DNA of 64,000 nucleotides from Leptospira soteropolitanensis (lineage in GTDB: Bacteria; Spirochaetota; Leptospiria; Leptospirales; Leptospiraceae). Positions 9,360-17,772 of this stretch are shown piece after piece. Position 1 is the stretch's first letter; each line of letters opens with the position of its first letter. The translations under genes were made by a program, and so were the position numbers. Location: the NCBI RefSeq assembly GCF_026151655.1, contig NZ_JAMQPN010000004.1, forward strand, positions 124,001-188,000, in the 5' to 3' direction. The notes below the pieces were generated by a model. It saw only the letters and a program-made list of their open reading frames with translations, did not search any database and was not told the DNA's origin.

Positions 9360-9374
9360 AAGAGGTAAAGTTAG

Positions 9375-10388
9375 ATGACAAATAATAGAAAGCTCAATGA
9401 AAATGAGATAAGACCGTCTTCGCTTATGGCAGATCAAAAAATTGCCGTTTTGAAAGATGTGGCAATGCTTCTTGGTGATAGAGACAAGTTCGTTTCGGTC
9501 AATTGCCCCGCTTGCGATTCATCTGATTATCGAAAGAAATTTATTAAGTATGGTTTAGATTACTTGGAATGTATCCATTGTGATACGTTTTACATTTCTC
9601 CTCGGCCAACTGACGAAACTTTAGGAAAGTTTTATGCGAATTCAGTAAACTATGAGTATTGGAATAAATATATTTTCCCTGCATCTGAAGAGAGTCGCAG
9701 GCAGAAGATATTTGTGCCAAGGGTTGATGCAGTCATAGAGTATTGTAAAAAATATAATGTCGAACCTAATTCCATTTTGGAAGTTGGTGCAGCTTTTGGT
9801 ACGTTCTGTTCAGAAATGCTGTCACGAAATTATTTTAAAAAAGTAGTTGGGATTGAGCCCACCCCAAATTTAGCACAAACTTGTCGGGATAAAGGAATAA
9901 CCGTAATAGAGAAGCCCATTGAACAAGTCACTTTTAATGAGGACGAAAAGTTCGATGTAGTCGTAAATTTTGAAGTCATTGAACATTTATTTTCTCCGAT
10001 GGATTTTATAACTAAATGTAAAAAACTTCTTAGAAAAGGTGGTTTATTTATTGTTACATGTCCTAATGGAAAGGGTTTTGATATCTCTGTGCTAGGGAAT
10101 GTATCTGATACAGTTGATCATGAGCATTTAAATTATTTTAACCCTGAATCACTCGGTAATTTGTTAAAGAATTGTGGTTTTGAGATTCTTGATGTAAAGA
10201 CACCAGGAAAACTTGACGCTGAACTGGTTAGGAATAAATGTTTAAGTGGTGATTTCTCTTTAGAAAATCAGCATTTTTTAAAAGAAGTGTTGATTGATGA
10301 GTGGGATAGAGTGGGAGAAATGTTCCAAAATTTTATTCGGGAATCTGGAATGTCTTCCAATATGTGGATTATCGCAAAAAATCAGTAA
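9375..10388 (+). CDS. Class I SAM-dependent methyltransferase with N-terminal zinc-ribbon
   Basis: A 337-residue protein. Residues about 42-75 hold two cysteine pairs (NCPACDSSD and ECIHCDTF), a zinc-ribbon seen in sugar methyltransferases of the Methyltransf_13/12 type. The SAM-binding motif I is ILEVGAAFGTF (about 134-144), followed by a KFDVVVNFEVIEHL motif and a NGKGFD segment. It starts at ATG 9375 behind AGAGGT (9361-9366). It probably methylates a nucleotide sugar, or a sugar in the O-unit; the acceptor is unknown. It directly precedes the first amidotransferase gene. Confidence 0.8.
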   Translation: MTNNRKLNENEIRPSSLMADQKIAVLKDVAMLLGDRDKFVSVNCPACDSSDYRKKFIKYGLDYLECIHCDTFYISPRPTDETLGKFYANSVNYEYWNKYIFPASEESRRQKIFVPRVDAVIEYCKKYNVEPNSILEVGAAFGTFCSEMLSRNYFKKVVGIEPTPNLAQTCRDKGITVIEKPIEQVTFNEDEKFDVVVNFEVIEHLFSPMDFITKCKKLLRKGGLFIVTCPNGKGFDISVLGNVSDTVDHEHLNYFNPESLGNLLKNCGFEILDVKTPGKLDAELVRNKCLSGDFSLENQHFLKEVLIDEWDRVGEMFQNFIRESGMSSNMWIIAKNQ

Positions 10389-10402
10389 AACAGTGAAATA
10401 CT

Positions 10403-11533
10403 TTGAAATACTGTAAGACTTGCCTCCAACCTGATACGCGACCAAATTCTGTCTTTCACAATGATGGAATATGTCCTGCATGTAAATACCATGCATCTCT
10501 CAAAGAAGTTAATTGGGATGAAAGAAAGAAAGAATTACTAAAGATAGTTGAGTTTGGGAGAGCTAACAATCGTTCGGGCTACGATTGTATTATCGGAGTG
10601 AGCGGTGGTAAAGATAGTTTACGCCAAGCGCTATTTGTAAAAGAGATTTTGAAGATGAGACCGCTCCTCGTATCACTTGGTTATCCCCCGGAGCAAGTGA
10701 CAGAACGTGGTGTTCAAAATATATCAAATATGATCTCACATGGTTTTGATTGTATCACTATTAATCCTGCGCCTGGAATCTGGAAAGATCTAAAACGAAA
10801 AGGATTCAAACAATATACCAATAGTTTTCGATCTACAGAGCTTGCCCTGTTCAGTAGTGTTCCCAAATTGGCAATTGCCTATCAAATCCCACTTATTTGG
10901 TGGGGAGAAAATTCTGCCCTTCAGGTTGGCGAAACAGCGATAATGGGTAAATCTGGCAGTGATGGAAATAATCTTAGGAAAATGAATACTCTCAATGGTG
11001 GAGACATTACTTGGCTGCTTAGCGATGAAATAAAGAAAAATCAGATTTTACAATACTGCTACCCATCACCTGAGGAAATGGAGCAAGCAAATCTTCGAAT
11101 CACATTTTTGGGTTATTTTTGGAAAGACTGGTCTTTGTTAAACAATGGAATATATTCGATTTTACGAGGTTTGGACATTCGTGATGAAAAACCTTGGGAG
11201 ATAGGCGATCCATACGGCATTACTTCTTTGGATGAAGATTTTGTTACCTTTAATCAAATGATAAAATATTTGAAATATGGATTCGGTAGAATTACGGATT
11301 ACGTAAACGAAGATATTCGAAATGGTATTATGACTAGAGAGGCTGGGGTTCAGTTAGTTAAAAAATATGATGGAACTTGTTCACCGAAATACATTGAAAA
11401 ATTTGCTAATTATATAGGTATTACTGTAGAAGAATTTTGGGAACAGGTGGATCAGTCTGTAAACTCTGAACTATTTGAAAAAATTGGGTTAGGAAAATAT
11501 AAACCAAAATTTGTTGTAGGAGTTGGTCTCTGA
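10403..11533 (+). CDS. N-acetyl sugar amidotransferase, PP-loop ATPase (WbpG/PseA-like), copy 1
   Basis: A 376-residue PP-loop enzyme. The N-terminal zinc-type cysteines are CKTC (4-7) and CPAC (24-27), and the intact PP-loop is SGGKDS (67-72). WbpG and PseA use ATP and ammonia to turn an N-acetyl group into an acetamidino group on sugars such as ManNAc3NAcA or pseudaminic acid. HisH and HisF homologues follow immediately as the expected glutaminase and ammonia channel. It starts at TTG 14 bases after the methyltransferase. It is clearly a paralogue of the proteins at 13023 and 14353. The exact sugar is not known. Confidence 0.85.
   Translation: MKYCKTCLQPDTRPNSVFHNDGICPACKYHASLKEVNWDERKKELLKIVEFGRANNRSGYDCIIGVSGGKDSLRQALFVKEILKMRPLLVSLGYPPEQVTERGVQNISNMISHGFDCITINPAPGIWKDLKRKGFKQYTNSFRSTELALFSSVPKLAIAYQIPLIWWGENSALQVGETAIMGKSGSDGNNLRKMNTLNGGDITWLLSDEIKKNQILQYCYPSPEEMEQANLRITFLGYFWKDWSLLNNGIYSILRGLDIRDEKPWEIGDPYGITSLDEDFVTFNQMIKYLKYGFGRITDYVNEDIRNGIMTREAGVQLVKKYDGTCSPKYIEKFANYIGITVEEFWEQVDQSVNSELFEKIGLGKYKPKFVVGVGL
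11518..11522 (+). promoter_or_regulatory. Ribosome binding site that supports a CTG start for hisH copy 1
   Basis: AGGAG lies seven bases before CTG at 11530. No ATG, GTG or TTG in the right frame is available between this site and the conserved IGIVDYG N-terminus. Confidence 0.5.
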
Positions 11534-12156
11534 ACGATACACAAAGAATTGGCATTGTTGACTATGGGGTGGGTAATACATTTTCGATACAAAATGCACT
11601 CACATACTTAGGTTATTCTAAAGTTTATATAACTTCGGACGAGACGGAAATAAAATCAATGGATGCATTGATATTCCCTGGCGTTGGGGCGTTTGATGAG
11701 GCTTGTAAACAACTTGCAGCTCGAAATTTGGACAAAATTCTCACGGAAGAAGTCATCGGACGAAAAAAACCAATACTCGGTATTTGTTTAGGTATGCAGC
11801 TTTTTGCTTCTAGCTCAGAGGAAAATGGATTGCACCAAGGTCTTAACTGGATACCAGGAAAGGTTGTAAAAATAGTAACTTCTTCTCATTTGCCGGTTCC
11901 TCATGTTGGCTGGAATGATATAACAATTCAAAAAACCGATCCTTTGTTTAATAGAAATTCAAATCACGTTAACTTTTATTTTGATCATAGTTTCCATTTT
12001 GAATGTGAACCTGCGTTTGTATCATCATGGTGCGAATATGGAATTCGCCTCACAGCGTCAGTACAAAAAGAAAATGTTTTTGGGGTTCAGTTTCATCCAG
12101 AAAAAAGCCATATCAGTGGACTTAAATTATTTAGAAGTTTTTTGACTTCTGTGTAG
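11530..12156 (+). CDS. hisH: HisH-type glutamine amidotransferase subunit, copy 1
   Basis: Glutaminase partner that releases ammonia for the adjoining amidotransferase via HisF. The nucleophile motif GICLGMQ and the HPEKS histidine/glutamate pair are intact, so it should be active. The first standard in-frame start is GTG 11569, but that cuts into the conserved RIGIVDYGVGN N-terminus. CTG 11530 gives 208 residues (copy 2 has 209), has AGGAG at the right distance and overlaps the upstream stop as CTGA, like other junctions here. Its place in a sugar locus with a non-cyclase HisF argues against a role in histidine synthesis. Confidence 0.85.
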   Translation: MNDTQRIGIVDYGVGNTFSIQNALTYLGYSKVYITSDETEIKSMDALIFPGVGAFDEACKQLAARNLDKILTEEVIGRKKPILGICLGMQLFASSSEENGLHQGLNWIPGKVVKIVTSSHLPVPHVGWNDITIQKTDPLFNRNSNHVNFYFDHSFHFECEPAFVSSWCEYGIRLTASVQKENVFGVQFHPEKSHISGLKLFRSFLTSV

Positions 12157-12159
12157 TGT

Positions 12160-13026
12160 ATGTTAAAGAAAAGAATTATTGCAGTTATACTGGTTAAAGA
12201 TGGAGTCGTTGTCCAAAGTATTGGTTTTAGAAAGTTTTTACCGATTGGAAGACCTGAAATCGCATTGGAATTTTTAACATCTTGGGGAATTGATGAGATT
12301 ATTTATTTAGATATATCAGCATCTAAAGAGAATTTATCACCTAATTATGATTTGATTCGAAAATCGGCTAGAAAATGTTATGTGCCATTAACCGTTGGCG
12401 GAGGAATCCGGAACACAAGTCAAGTAAGTGAATTAATGAATGCGGGTGCAGACAAGGTTTCGGTCAACCAAGCCTCATTAAATGATATCAAATTGATTTC
12501 AAAAATAGCTTCCTTGTATGGAAATCAATGTGTCGTGGCATCAGTTGATGTTGTCAAAACTGAAAATGGATACAAAGTCTACGATTATATCAATAAAAAA
12601 TCAACTACAGAATCGCCAATAGACTTCGCAAAAAAATTATCAGATAGTGGCGCAGGTGAAATTTTTCTGAATTCAGTGGACAGAGATGGATCTTACAAAG
12701 GATATGATATTGAACTCATCTGCAGCATTAGTGATGCAGTGAATATTCCTGTGATATGCTGCGGCGGCGCAAAAAATGGAAAAGATATTGAAACGGTTTT
12801 TGAGAAATCAAATGTTTCGGCAGCCGCAGCAGGTAATTTTTTCCATTTTACTGAACATAGTGTAAACATAACAAAATCAGTAGTATCAAAAAAAGAAAAT
12901 ATACGTTTGGAAACTTACGCAGATTATATTGACTCGAAATTTGATTCAGATCTTAGGTTGGCAAAAAAAGCTGATCGCGATTTGGAAGAAATGCTGTTTC
13001 TACGTATCGAGAAAGAAGTTATATGA
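12160..13026 (+). CDS. hisF: HisF-like ammonia-channel subunit, copy 1, with C-terminal extension
   Basis: TIM-barrel homologue of imidazole glycerol phosphate synthase HisF. Residues 1-250 align without gaps to HisF at the start (MLKKRIIAVILVKDG): the catalytic D11 is L11, while D130 (VASVD) is kept. Loss of D11 means it should not catalyse the histidine pathway cyclase step. It is expected to dock HisH and pass ammonia to a PP-loop amidotransferase, as in the WbpG/HisH2/HisF2 system. It is 288 residues against about 253-258 usually; the extra charged C-terminal stretch (about 254-288) is not in copy 2. It overlaps the next gene by ATGA. Confidence 0.85.
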   Translation: MLKKRIIAVILVKDGVVVQSIGFRKFLPIGRPEIALEFLTSWGIDEIIYLDISASKENLSPNYDLIRKSARKCYVPLTVGGGIRNTSQVSELMNAGADKVSVNQASLNDIKLISKIASLYGNQCVVASVDVVKTENGYKVYDYINKKSTTESPIDFAKKLSDSGAGEIFLNSVDRDGSYKGYDIELICSISDAVNIPVICCGGAKNGKDIETVFEKSNVSAAAAGNFFHFTEHSVNITKSVVSKKENIRLETYADYIDSKFDSDLRLAKKADRDLEEMLFLRIEKEVI

Positions 13027-14288
13027 AAATATGCAATCGTTGTCTCTATTCTGATTTGCATCCATTAAATATTACCTTTGATGAGGAAGGGGTTTGTAGT
13101 GGATGTCGAGTTCATGAGGAAAAGGATACAATTAATTGGAAATCAAGATTTGAAAAGCTAAAAGTAATAACGGACGCTTATCGAAACCAGTCTGGGAATA
13201 ACTATGACTGCATAGTTCCTGTTAGTGGGGCTAGAGATTCTTATTTTATAGTTCATACCGTTAAAAACGTTCTTGGGTTAAATCCTCTGCTTGTAACTTA
13301 TAATAAGCAGTATAATACGGATCGCGGTATTCGGAACCTAGCAAATTTAAGAGTTCAGTTTAATTGTGATATAATGACGCTTACTGTAAATCCAGATACA
13401 GTTAAAAAGATTACAAGAGCAACTTTAAGAAAGTTAGGTAGTATCTATTGGCATTGTATTGCAGGACAAACCGTTTATCCTGTACAGGTAGCTGTAAAAT
13501 TTAAAATTCCATTAATCATTTGGGGTGCTCATCAAGGTATCGATCAAGTAGGTATGTATTCCCATTTCGATGAGGTGGAAATGACCCGCAAATATAGAAA
13601 AGAACATGATTTGATGGGATATGAAGCTGAAGATCTAGTAGATGATTTTGATAGTATTGAAGAGGCAGATATCGTTCAATATGCATATCCTCATGATAAG
13701 GAAATTGAGCGGATTGGAGTTAGGGGAATATATTTAAATAATTATATTCGATGGGATAGTAAGGCTCAACATGAAAAAATGATTGGTTTGTATTGTTATG
13801 AAAGTGCAGAGCAAACGCGGACGTTTGATACATACAATGATGTCGATTGTTTTAATTATTCAGATGTTCATGACTATATTAAATTCCTGAAACATGGTTA
13901 TGGGAAGATAACGGATCATGTTTGTCGAGAAATCCGATTAAGAAGATTGAGCAGGGAAGAAGGAATCGTTTTAATAAAGAAATATGCTAAAGAATCACCT
14001 AAACAACTTAAACTTTTTTTAGATTGGATTGGTATGACGGAGACAGGATTTAACTTTATTCTTGATCAACATAGAAATCCGAAAATTTGGTTCCGCAACG
14101 ACAATTGGGAGTGGGAATTAAAAAACCCAGATCCATTTTTTAGTGAATCATTAAGTGAACGATTAATCGATAAAGTCAAATTGGAACGTGTCGAGGATCG
14201 TTGTGAGTTTAGAATATCAAAAAATAAAAGACCGGATTACAAAGACGATCATTACATTCTTATAGGTAAAGGTTGGCCTGGTAATTAA
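13023..14288 (+). CDS. WbpG/PseA-like amidotransferase homologue with degenerate PP-loop, copy 2
   Basis: A 421-residue paralogue of the proteins at 10403 and 14353, about 40 residues longer at the C-terminus. Zinc-type cysteines CNRC (4-7) and CSGC (25-28) are present. The PP-loop reads SGARDS (68-73) where the other two copies have SGGKDS: the second glycine is alanine and the lysine is arginine. The rest of the fold, including IPLIIWGAHQG, is preserved, and no frameshift is seen. It may be a low-activity enzyme, an enzyme with altered chemistry, or a scaffold for HisH/HisF copy 1, to which it is coupled by an ATGA overlap. The family call is firm; activity is uncertain. Confidence 0.8.
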   Translation: MKICNRCLYSDLHPLNITFDEEGVCSGCRVHEEKDTINWKSRFEKLKVITDAYRNQSGNNYDCIVPVSGARDSYFIVHTVKNVLGLNPLLVTYNKQYNTDRGIRNLANLRVQFNCDIMTLTVNPDTVKKITRATLRKLGSIYWHCIAGQTVYPVQVAVKFKIPLIIWGAHQGIDQVGMYSHFDEVEMTRKYRKEHDLMGYEAEDLVDDFDSIEEADIVQYAYPHDKEIERIGVRGIYLNNYIRWDSKAQHEKMIGLYCYESAEQTRTFDTYNDVDCFNYSDVHDYIKFLKHGYGKITDHVCREIRLRRLSREEGIVLIKKYAKESPKQLKLFLDWIGMTETGFNFILDQHRNPKIWFRNDNWEWELKNPDPFFSESLSERLIDKVKLERVEDRCEFRISKNKRPDYKDDHYILIGKGWPGN

Positions 14289-14298
14289 TCTATCAGCT

Positions 14299-14326
14299 TT
14301 GATCCATTTATCAAAAGTTATATAAT
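14299..14326 (+). promoter_or_regulatory. Candidate sigma-70-type promoter upstream of the second amidotransferase module
   Basis: TTGATC at 14299-14304 and a perfect TATAAT at 14321-14326 are separated by 16 bases, in the 64-base gap between two amidotransferase genes. AGAGGA (14340-14345) follows as the ribosome binding site for the ATG at 14353. It would start a transcript for copy 3, hisH2 and hisF2 onward. Confidence 0.5.
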
Positions 14327-14352
14327 TGTAAGTGTATTTAGAGGACTAGGAA

Positions 14353-15501
14353 ATGATAAAATATTGTATTCGATGCGTAATGCCCCACACAAAGCCAGAC
14401 CTACATATTGACGAAGAAGGAGTCTGCAATGCGTGTAGATCCTATGAAAAACGGGTAGAAGTAGATTGGGTAGCTAGAAGGAAAGAACTTGATATCATAG
14501 TTGATAAATATCGAAGTAAAGGATCTAATTGGGATTGTATTATTCCAGTGAGTGGTGGTAAAGATAGTACTTATCAAGTTGTAAGAATGTTACAATTAGG
14601 TCTAACTCCCCTTTGTGTTACCGCAACGACCTGTGATTTATCTGATATTGGTCGGAAAAACATAGAAAATATTAAAAAATTAGGCGTCGACCTGGTTGAA
14701 TTTTCTCCAAATCCAATTGTTCGTGCGCAATTGAATAAAATCGGGCTAACTGAGGTAGGCGATATCGCTTGGCCAGAGCATGTTGGTATTTTTACAATTC
14801 CCGTACGTGCTGCCGTGCAATTTAATATTCCTTTGGTAGTATGGGGTGAAAATTCACAAAATGAGTATGGTGGTCCTGCAGCAGCTGCGGAAAATAATGT
14901 TTTAACTCGGAGATGGTTGGAGGAGTTCGGAGGATTGTTAGGTTTAAGAGTATCTGACTTATCTGCTACATATGGTATTAGTGAAAGAAATTTAATTCCA
15001 TATCAGTACCCAACAGATGAAGAATTAAAACGAGTTGGTGTTACTGGATTATTTTTAGGACACTATCTTCCTTGGGATGGATTAGCGAATGTTTTGATTG
15101 CGCAAGCGAATGGGTTCCATTCATATGGCGAACCTTGTGAAGGCTCTATGGTTGATTATGAAAATTTAGATAACAATTTGCACGGCATTCACGATTATTT
15201 TAAATTTTTAAAGTATGGATTTGCTAGAGCAACAGACCAAGCATCTTTACATATCCGACGAGGTAGAATTACTCGAAAAGATGGAATGGAAGTAGTTAGA
15301 AAAAGAGACGGAAAATTTCCTTGGACATATTTAGGCAAACCGTTAGAAAAAATGTTGGAAAGAATCGACGTTTCACTTCCTGAGTTTCAAAAAATATGTG
15401 ATAGGTTCACAAATAAGAAAATTTTTGTTAAAGATTCTAGTGGTGAGCTTTTAAGGGACAAATACGGAAATCTAACAAAAGTTAACTACGATAACGTATG
15501 A
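14353..15501 (+). CDS. N-acetyl sugar amidotransferase, PP-loop ATPase (WbpG/PseA-like), copy 3
   Basis: A 382-residue PP-loop enzyme with intact SGGKDS (67-72) and cysteine pairs CIRC (5-8) and CNAC (25-28). Like copy 1 it should use ATP and HisH/HisF-delivered ammonia to form an amidino group on an acetamido sugar. The stretch IPLVVWGENSQNEYGGPA is the conserved family block around the acceptor site. It stands behind its own candidate promoter and overlaps hisH copy 2 by ATGA, forming a self-contained three-gene module. Position just before pseG-pseH-pseI favours a pseudaminic-type substrate; that is inference. Confidence 0.87.
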   Translation: MIKYCIRCVMPHTKPDLHIDEEGVCNACRSYEKRVEVDWVARRKELDIIVDKYRSKGSNWDCIIPVSGGKDSTYQVVRMLQLGLTPLCVTATTCDLSDIGRKNIENIKKLGVDLVEFSPNPIVRAQLNKIGLTEVGDIAWPEHVGIFTIPVRAAVQFNIPLVVWGENSQNEYGGPAAAAENNVLTRRWLEEFGGLLGLRVSDLSATYGISERNLIPYQYPTDEELKRVGVTGLFLGHYLPWDGLANVLIAQANGFHSYGEPCEGSMVDYENLDNNLHGIHDYFKFLKYGFARATDQASLHIRRGRITRKDGMEVVRKRDGKFPWTYLGKPLEKMLERIDVSLPEFQKICDRFTNKKIFVKDSSGELLRDKYGNLTKVNYDNV

Positions 15502-16127
15502 AAGTTGGAGTAATTAACTATGGAATGGGAAATCTAGGTTCCGTAGTCAAAGCGGTCGAAGATATTGGATTCACTTGCAAAATATTAAACCATCCAAAAG
15601 ATATTTGGGACTGCGCAAGAGTGATTCTTCCTGGAGTAGGTTCTTTCTTTGATGGAATGTCGAGGCTAAAAGAAGAAGGTTGGAATTCCGAACTTCATCG
15701 ATATGTATTAGAAGATAAAAATGCCTTACTTGGAATTTGTCTTGGTATGCAGATGTTAGCCACTTTTGGTGAAGAAGGTGGTGGTCACGAGGGGTTAGGT
15801 TTGATTCCAGGTCGAGTAGAGCGATTTGACAAACTAGGATGTTCTGAGCGGATTCCCCATGTTGGATGGAATGAGATTGAAGAAAAGCATTCTGATCCTT
15901 TGTTTGCTAAAATTCCCGATCAAACTGATTTTTACTTTGTACATAGCTTTGTATTTAATTGTGAAAAACCAGAAAATATAACCTCAACATGTTTGTATGG
16001 AATTCATTTTCCTTCTTCAGTTCGAAATGGAAATGTTATGGGAGTTCAATTTCATCCAGAGAAAAGTTCCAAAGCGGGAAGACAGTTGTTACTTAATTTT
16101 TTAGAGCAAAAAGAATGGTCAAAGTAA
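15498..16127 (+). CDS. hisH: HisH-type glutamine amidotransferase subunit, copy 2
   Basis: Glutaminase subunit of 209 residues with catalytic C81 (GICLGMQ), H186 and E188 (QFHPEKS) all present. It starts at ATG inside the stop of the preceding amidotransferase (ATGA) and overlaps hisF copy 2 by 13 bases, so the three products are made together. It should hydrolyse glutamine and feed ammonia through HisF copy 2 to the PP-loop enzyme. Two complete copies of this glutaminase within 5 kb are unusual. Confidence 0.9.
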   Translation: MKVGVINYGMGNLGSVVKAVEDIGFTCKILNHPKDIWDCARVILPGVGSFFDGMSRLKEEGWNSELHRYVLEDKNALLGICLGMQMLATFGEEGGGHEGLGLIPGRVERFDKLGCSERIPHVGWNEIEEKHSDPLFAKIPDQTDFYFVHSFVFNCEKPENITSTCLYGIHFPSSVRNGNVMGVQFHPEKSSKAGRQLLLNFLEQKEWSK

Positions 16128-16891
16128 GAATTATTCCAACGTTACTTTGGAAAGATTTGGGTCTGGTGAAGGGAGTTGGCTTTAATAGTTGGAGAAGAAT
16201 TGGATCATTACTTCCTGCTATTAAAGTTTTTAATGCAAGAGATGTGGATGAGTTAATTCTAAATGATATCTCGGCAAGTGTCTCTGGCCAATCGCCCGAC
16301 TTCGATACTTTAGAAGGTGTTTCTAATGAGTCTTATGTTCCGTTCACTGTAGGTGGCGGAATTCAATCTGTTGAAGATATAACGAAAGTTTTGCGTTATG
16401 GTGCAGATAAAGTTAGTATAAATTCTTCTGCATACACTAACCCTCGTATCATTGAAGAATCAGCTAAAAAATTTGGTTCTCAGTGTGTAGTCGCCTCGGT
16501 CGATGTAAAACATAGTCCTGATGGATATTTGTGTTATAGTCATTCTGGAACCAAAAATACTGGTCGAAAAGTTATCGATTGGGTTAAGGAATTAGAATCC
16601 AGGGGTGCTGGTGAGATCCTATTAACGTCTATTGACCGCGATGGTTCAATGGAAGGTTACGATTTAGAGTTAATCAGTTTAGTTACATCTAATGTAAAGA
16701 TTCCTGTCATTGCTTCTGGCGGTGCGGGTAATTATCAAGATATGGTGGATGCTATCCTAATTGGGAAAGCTTCTGCCGTTGCTGCCGCAAGTATATTTCA
16801 ATTCACGGACCAAACACCAGCAGAGGCAAAGAAATATTTGTACAAAGCAGGTGTTTCCGTACGTAAAAACTTCGAAATCGGAATTTCCTAA
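16115..16891 (+). CDS. hisF: HisF-like ammonia-channel subunit, copy 2
   Basis: A 258-residue TIM barrel of the HisF family. The N-terminus MVKVRIIPTLLWKD aligns with the cyclase, but D11 is L11 (D130 is kept), the hallmark of surface-polysaccharide HisF2 proteins that channel ammonia rather than make imidazole glycerol phosphate. Phosphate-binding glycines (TVGGGI and ASGGAG) are retained. It ends two bases before pseG. The intended partners are HisH copy 2 and the amidotransferase at 14353. Confidence 0.88.
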   Translation: MVKVRIIPTLLWKDLGLVKGVGFNSWRRIGSLLPAIKVFNARDVDELILNDISASVSGQSPDFDTLEGVSNESYVPFTVGGGIQSVEDITKVLRYGADKVSINSSAYTNPRIIEESAKKFGSQCVVASVDVKHSPDGYLCYSHSGTKNTGRKVIDWVKELESRGAGEILLTSIDRDGSMEGYDLELISLVTSNVKIPVIASGGAGNYQDMVDAILIGKASAVAAASIFQFTDQTPAEAKKYLYKAGVSVRKNFEIGIS

Positions 16892-16893
16892 TA

Positions 16894-17772
16894 TTGATAC
16901 TTATATTTACGGAAGCACTGGTCTCTACTGGGCTTGGACACTTAGGTCGCTGTACTGCTCTTGCAGAAAAATTAATAGAGAATGGAAAAAATGTTCGGTT
17001 GGTCGTCCATACTGATGAAAGTTTTCCGAATTGGGATTTTCCATGTAAAATTTTAAAGAAGGTTTGGACTAGTGAAACAGATCTGAATGGTTTCCTTGAA
17101 AACCTTCCTGATAAAGGCCAGATTTTCTATGTAGATTCCTATTTAGCTCCTTTGAATATATATAATATTCTTAAGTCTTATTGTTTAGAGCTAATTTGTA
17201 TAGATGATGACAATCGTCTCAACTATCCGGCTGGATCGACAATCTTGAATCCAGGTTACCCTGGCCTCTTTTTAGGATATGATAAAGAAAAATATAAGAT
17301 AGTTACCGGTAAGGACCAAGTCCTTTTGCGAAAACCATTCCGGACAGTTTTATCCATTCAACAGAAAAAGAAACCGCCTGAAAAAATTCTAATCACTCTC
17401 GGTGGTTCGGATCCAAATAAACTCTCTACGAAAATTTTAGAAATATTGGTTAATAAATTTCCAAAAATAGAAAAACATTTAGTGATTGGCCCTGGTTTTA
17501 TAAATGCGCTTGAGCTGAAAAATTTGTCAGATCAGAAAACTTATTTCTATAAAAACTTAAATGCAGAGAAGATGTGTGAGCTAATGTTAAATGTCGATTT
17601 TGCTATCACTGCTGGCGGACAAACCACTTACGAATTAGATCGCTGCGGTGTTCCTATGATAGTGATTGAAACAGCTGAAAACCAAAAAAATAATATTAAA
17701 GGATTTGTTGAATTCCAGGGTGTGCGAGAAATTAAAAAAGACCAATTGGAAAGGATTGGAGAATTCCTTTGA
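16894..17772 (+). CDS. pseG: UDP-2,4-diacetamido-2,4,6-trideoxy-L-altropyranose hydrolase
   Basis: Removes UDP from UDP-6-deoxy-AltdiNAc, giving the free sugar that PseI condenses with phosphoenolpyruvate. It is a GT-B-like hydrolase of 292 residues. The N-terminal loop STGLGHLGRC contains the conserved histidine (H16) used as catalytic base in PseG. ITLGGSDPNKLS and AITAGGQTTYELDRCGVP are the UDP-binding C-terminal motifs. It is TTG-started and coupled to pseH by TTGA. Somewhat shorter than fused PseG proteins, it appears complete. Confidence 0.9.
   Translation: MILIFTEALVSTGLGHLGRCTALAEKLIENGKNVRLVVHTDESFPNWDFPCKILKKVWTSETDLNGFLENLPDKGQIFYVDSYLAPLNIYNILKSYCLELICIDDDNRLNYPAGSTILNPGYPGLFLGYDKEKYKIVTGKDQVLLRKPFRTVLSIQQKKKPPEKILITLGGSDPNKLSTKILEILVNKFPKIEKHLVIGPGFINALELKNLSDQKTYFYKNLNAEKMCELMLNVDFAITAGGQTTYELDRCGVPMIVIETAENQKNNIKGFVEFQGVREIKKDQLERIGEFL

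Noticed and set aside
9156..9437. Open frame of 93 codons on the minus strand across the gap before the methyltransferase
   Set aside because: It overlaps the start of the methyltransferase and is antisense to the synthase relic, which explains the region better.
11530..16891. hisH/hisF genes as part of a histidine operon
   Set aside because: No other his biosynthesis genes adjoin, both HisF proteins lack D11, and PP-loop sugar amidotransferases sit next to each pair.
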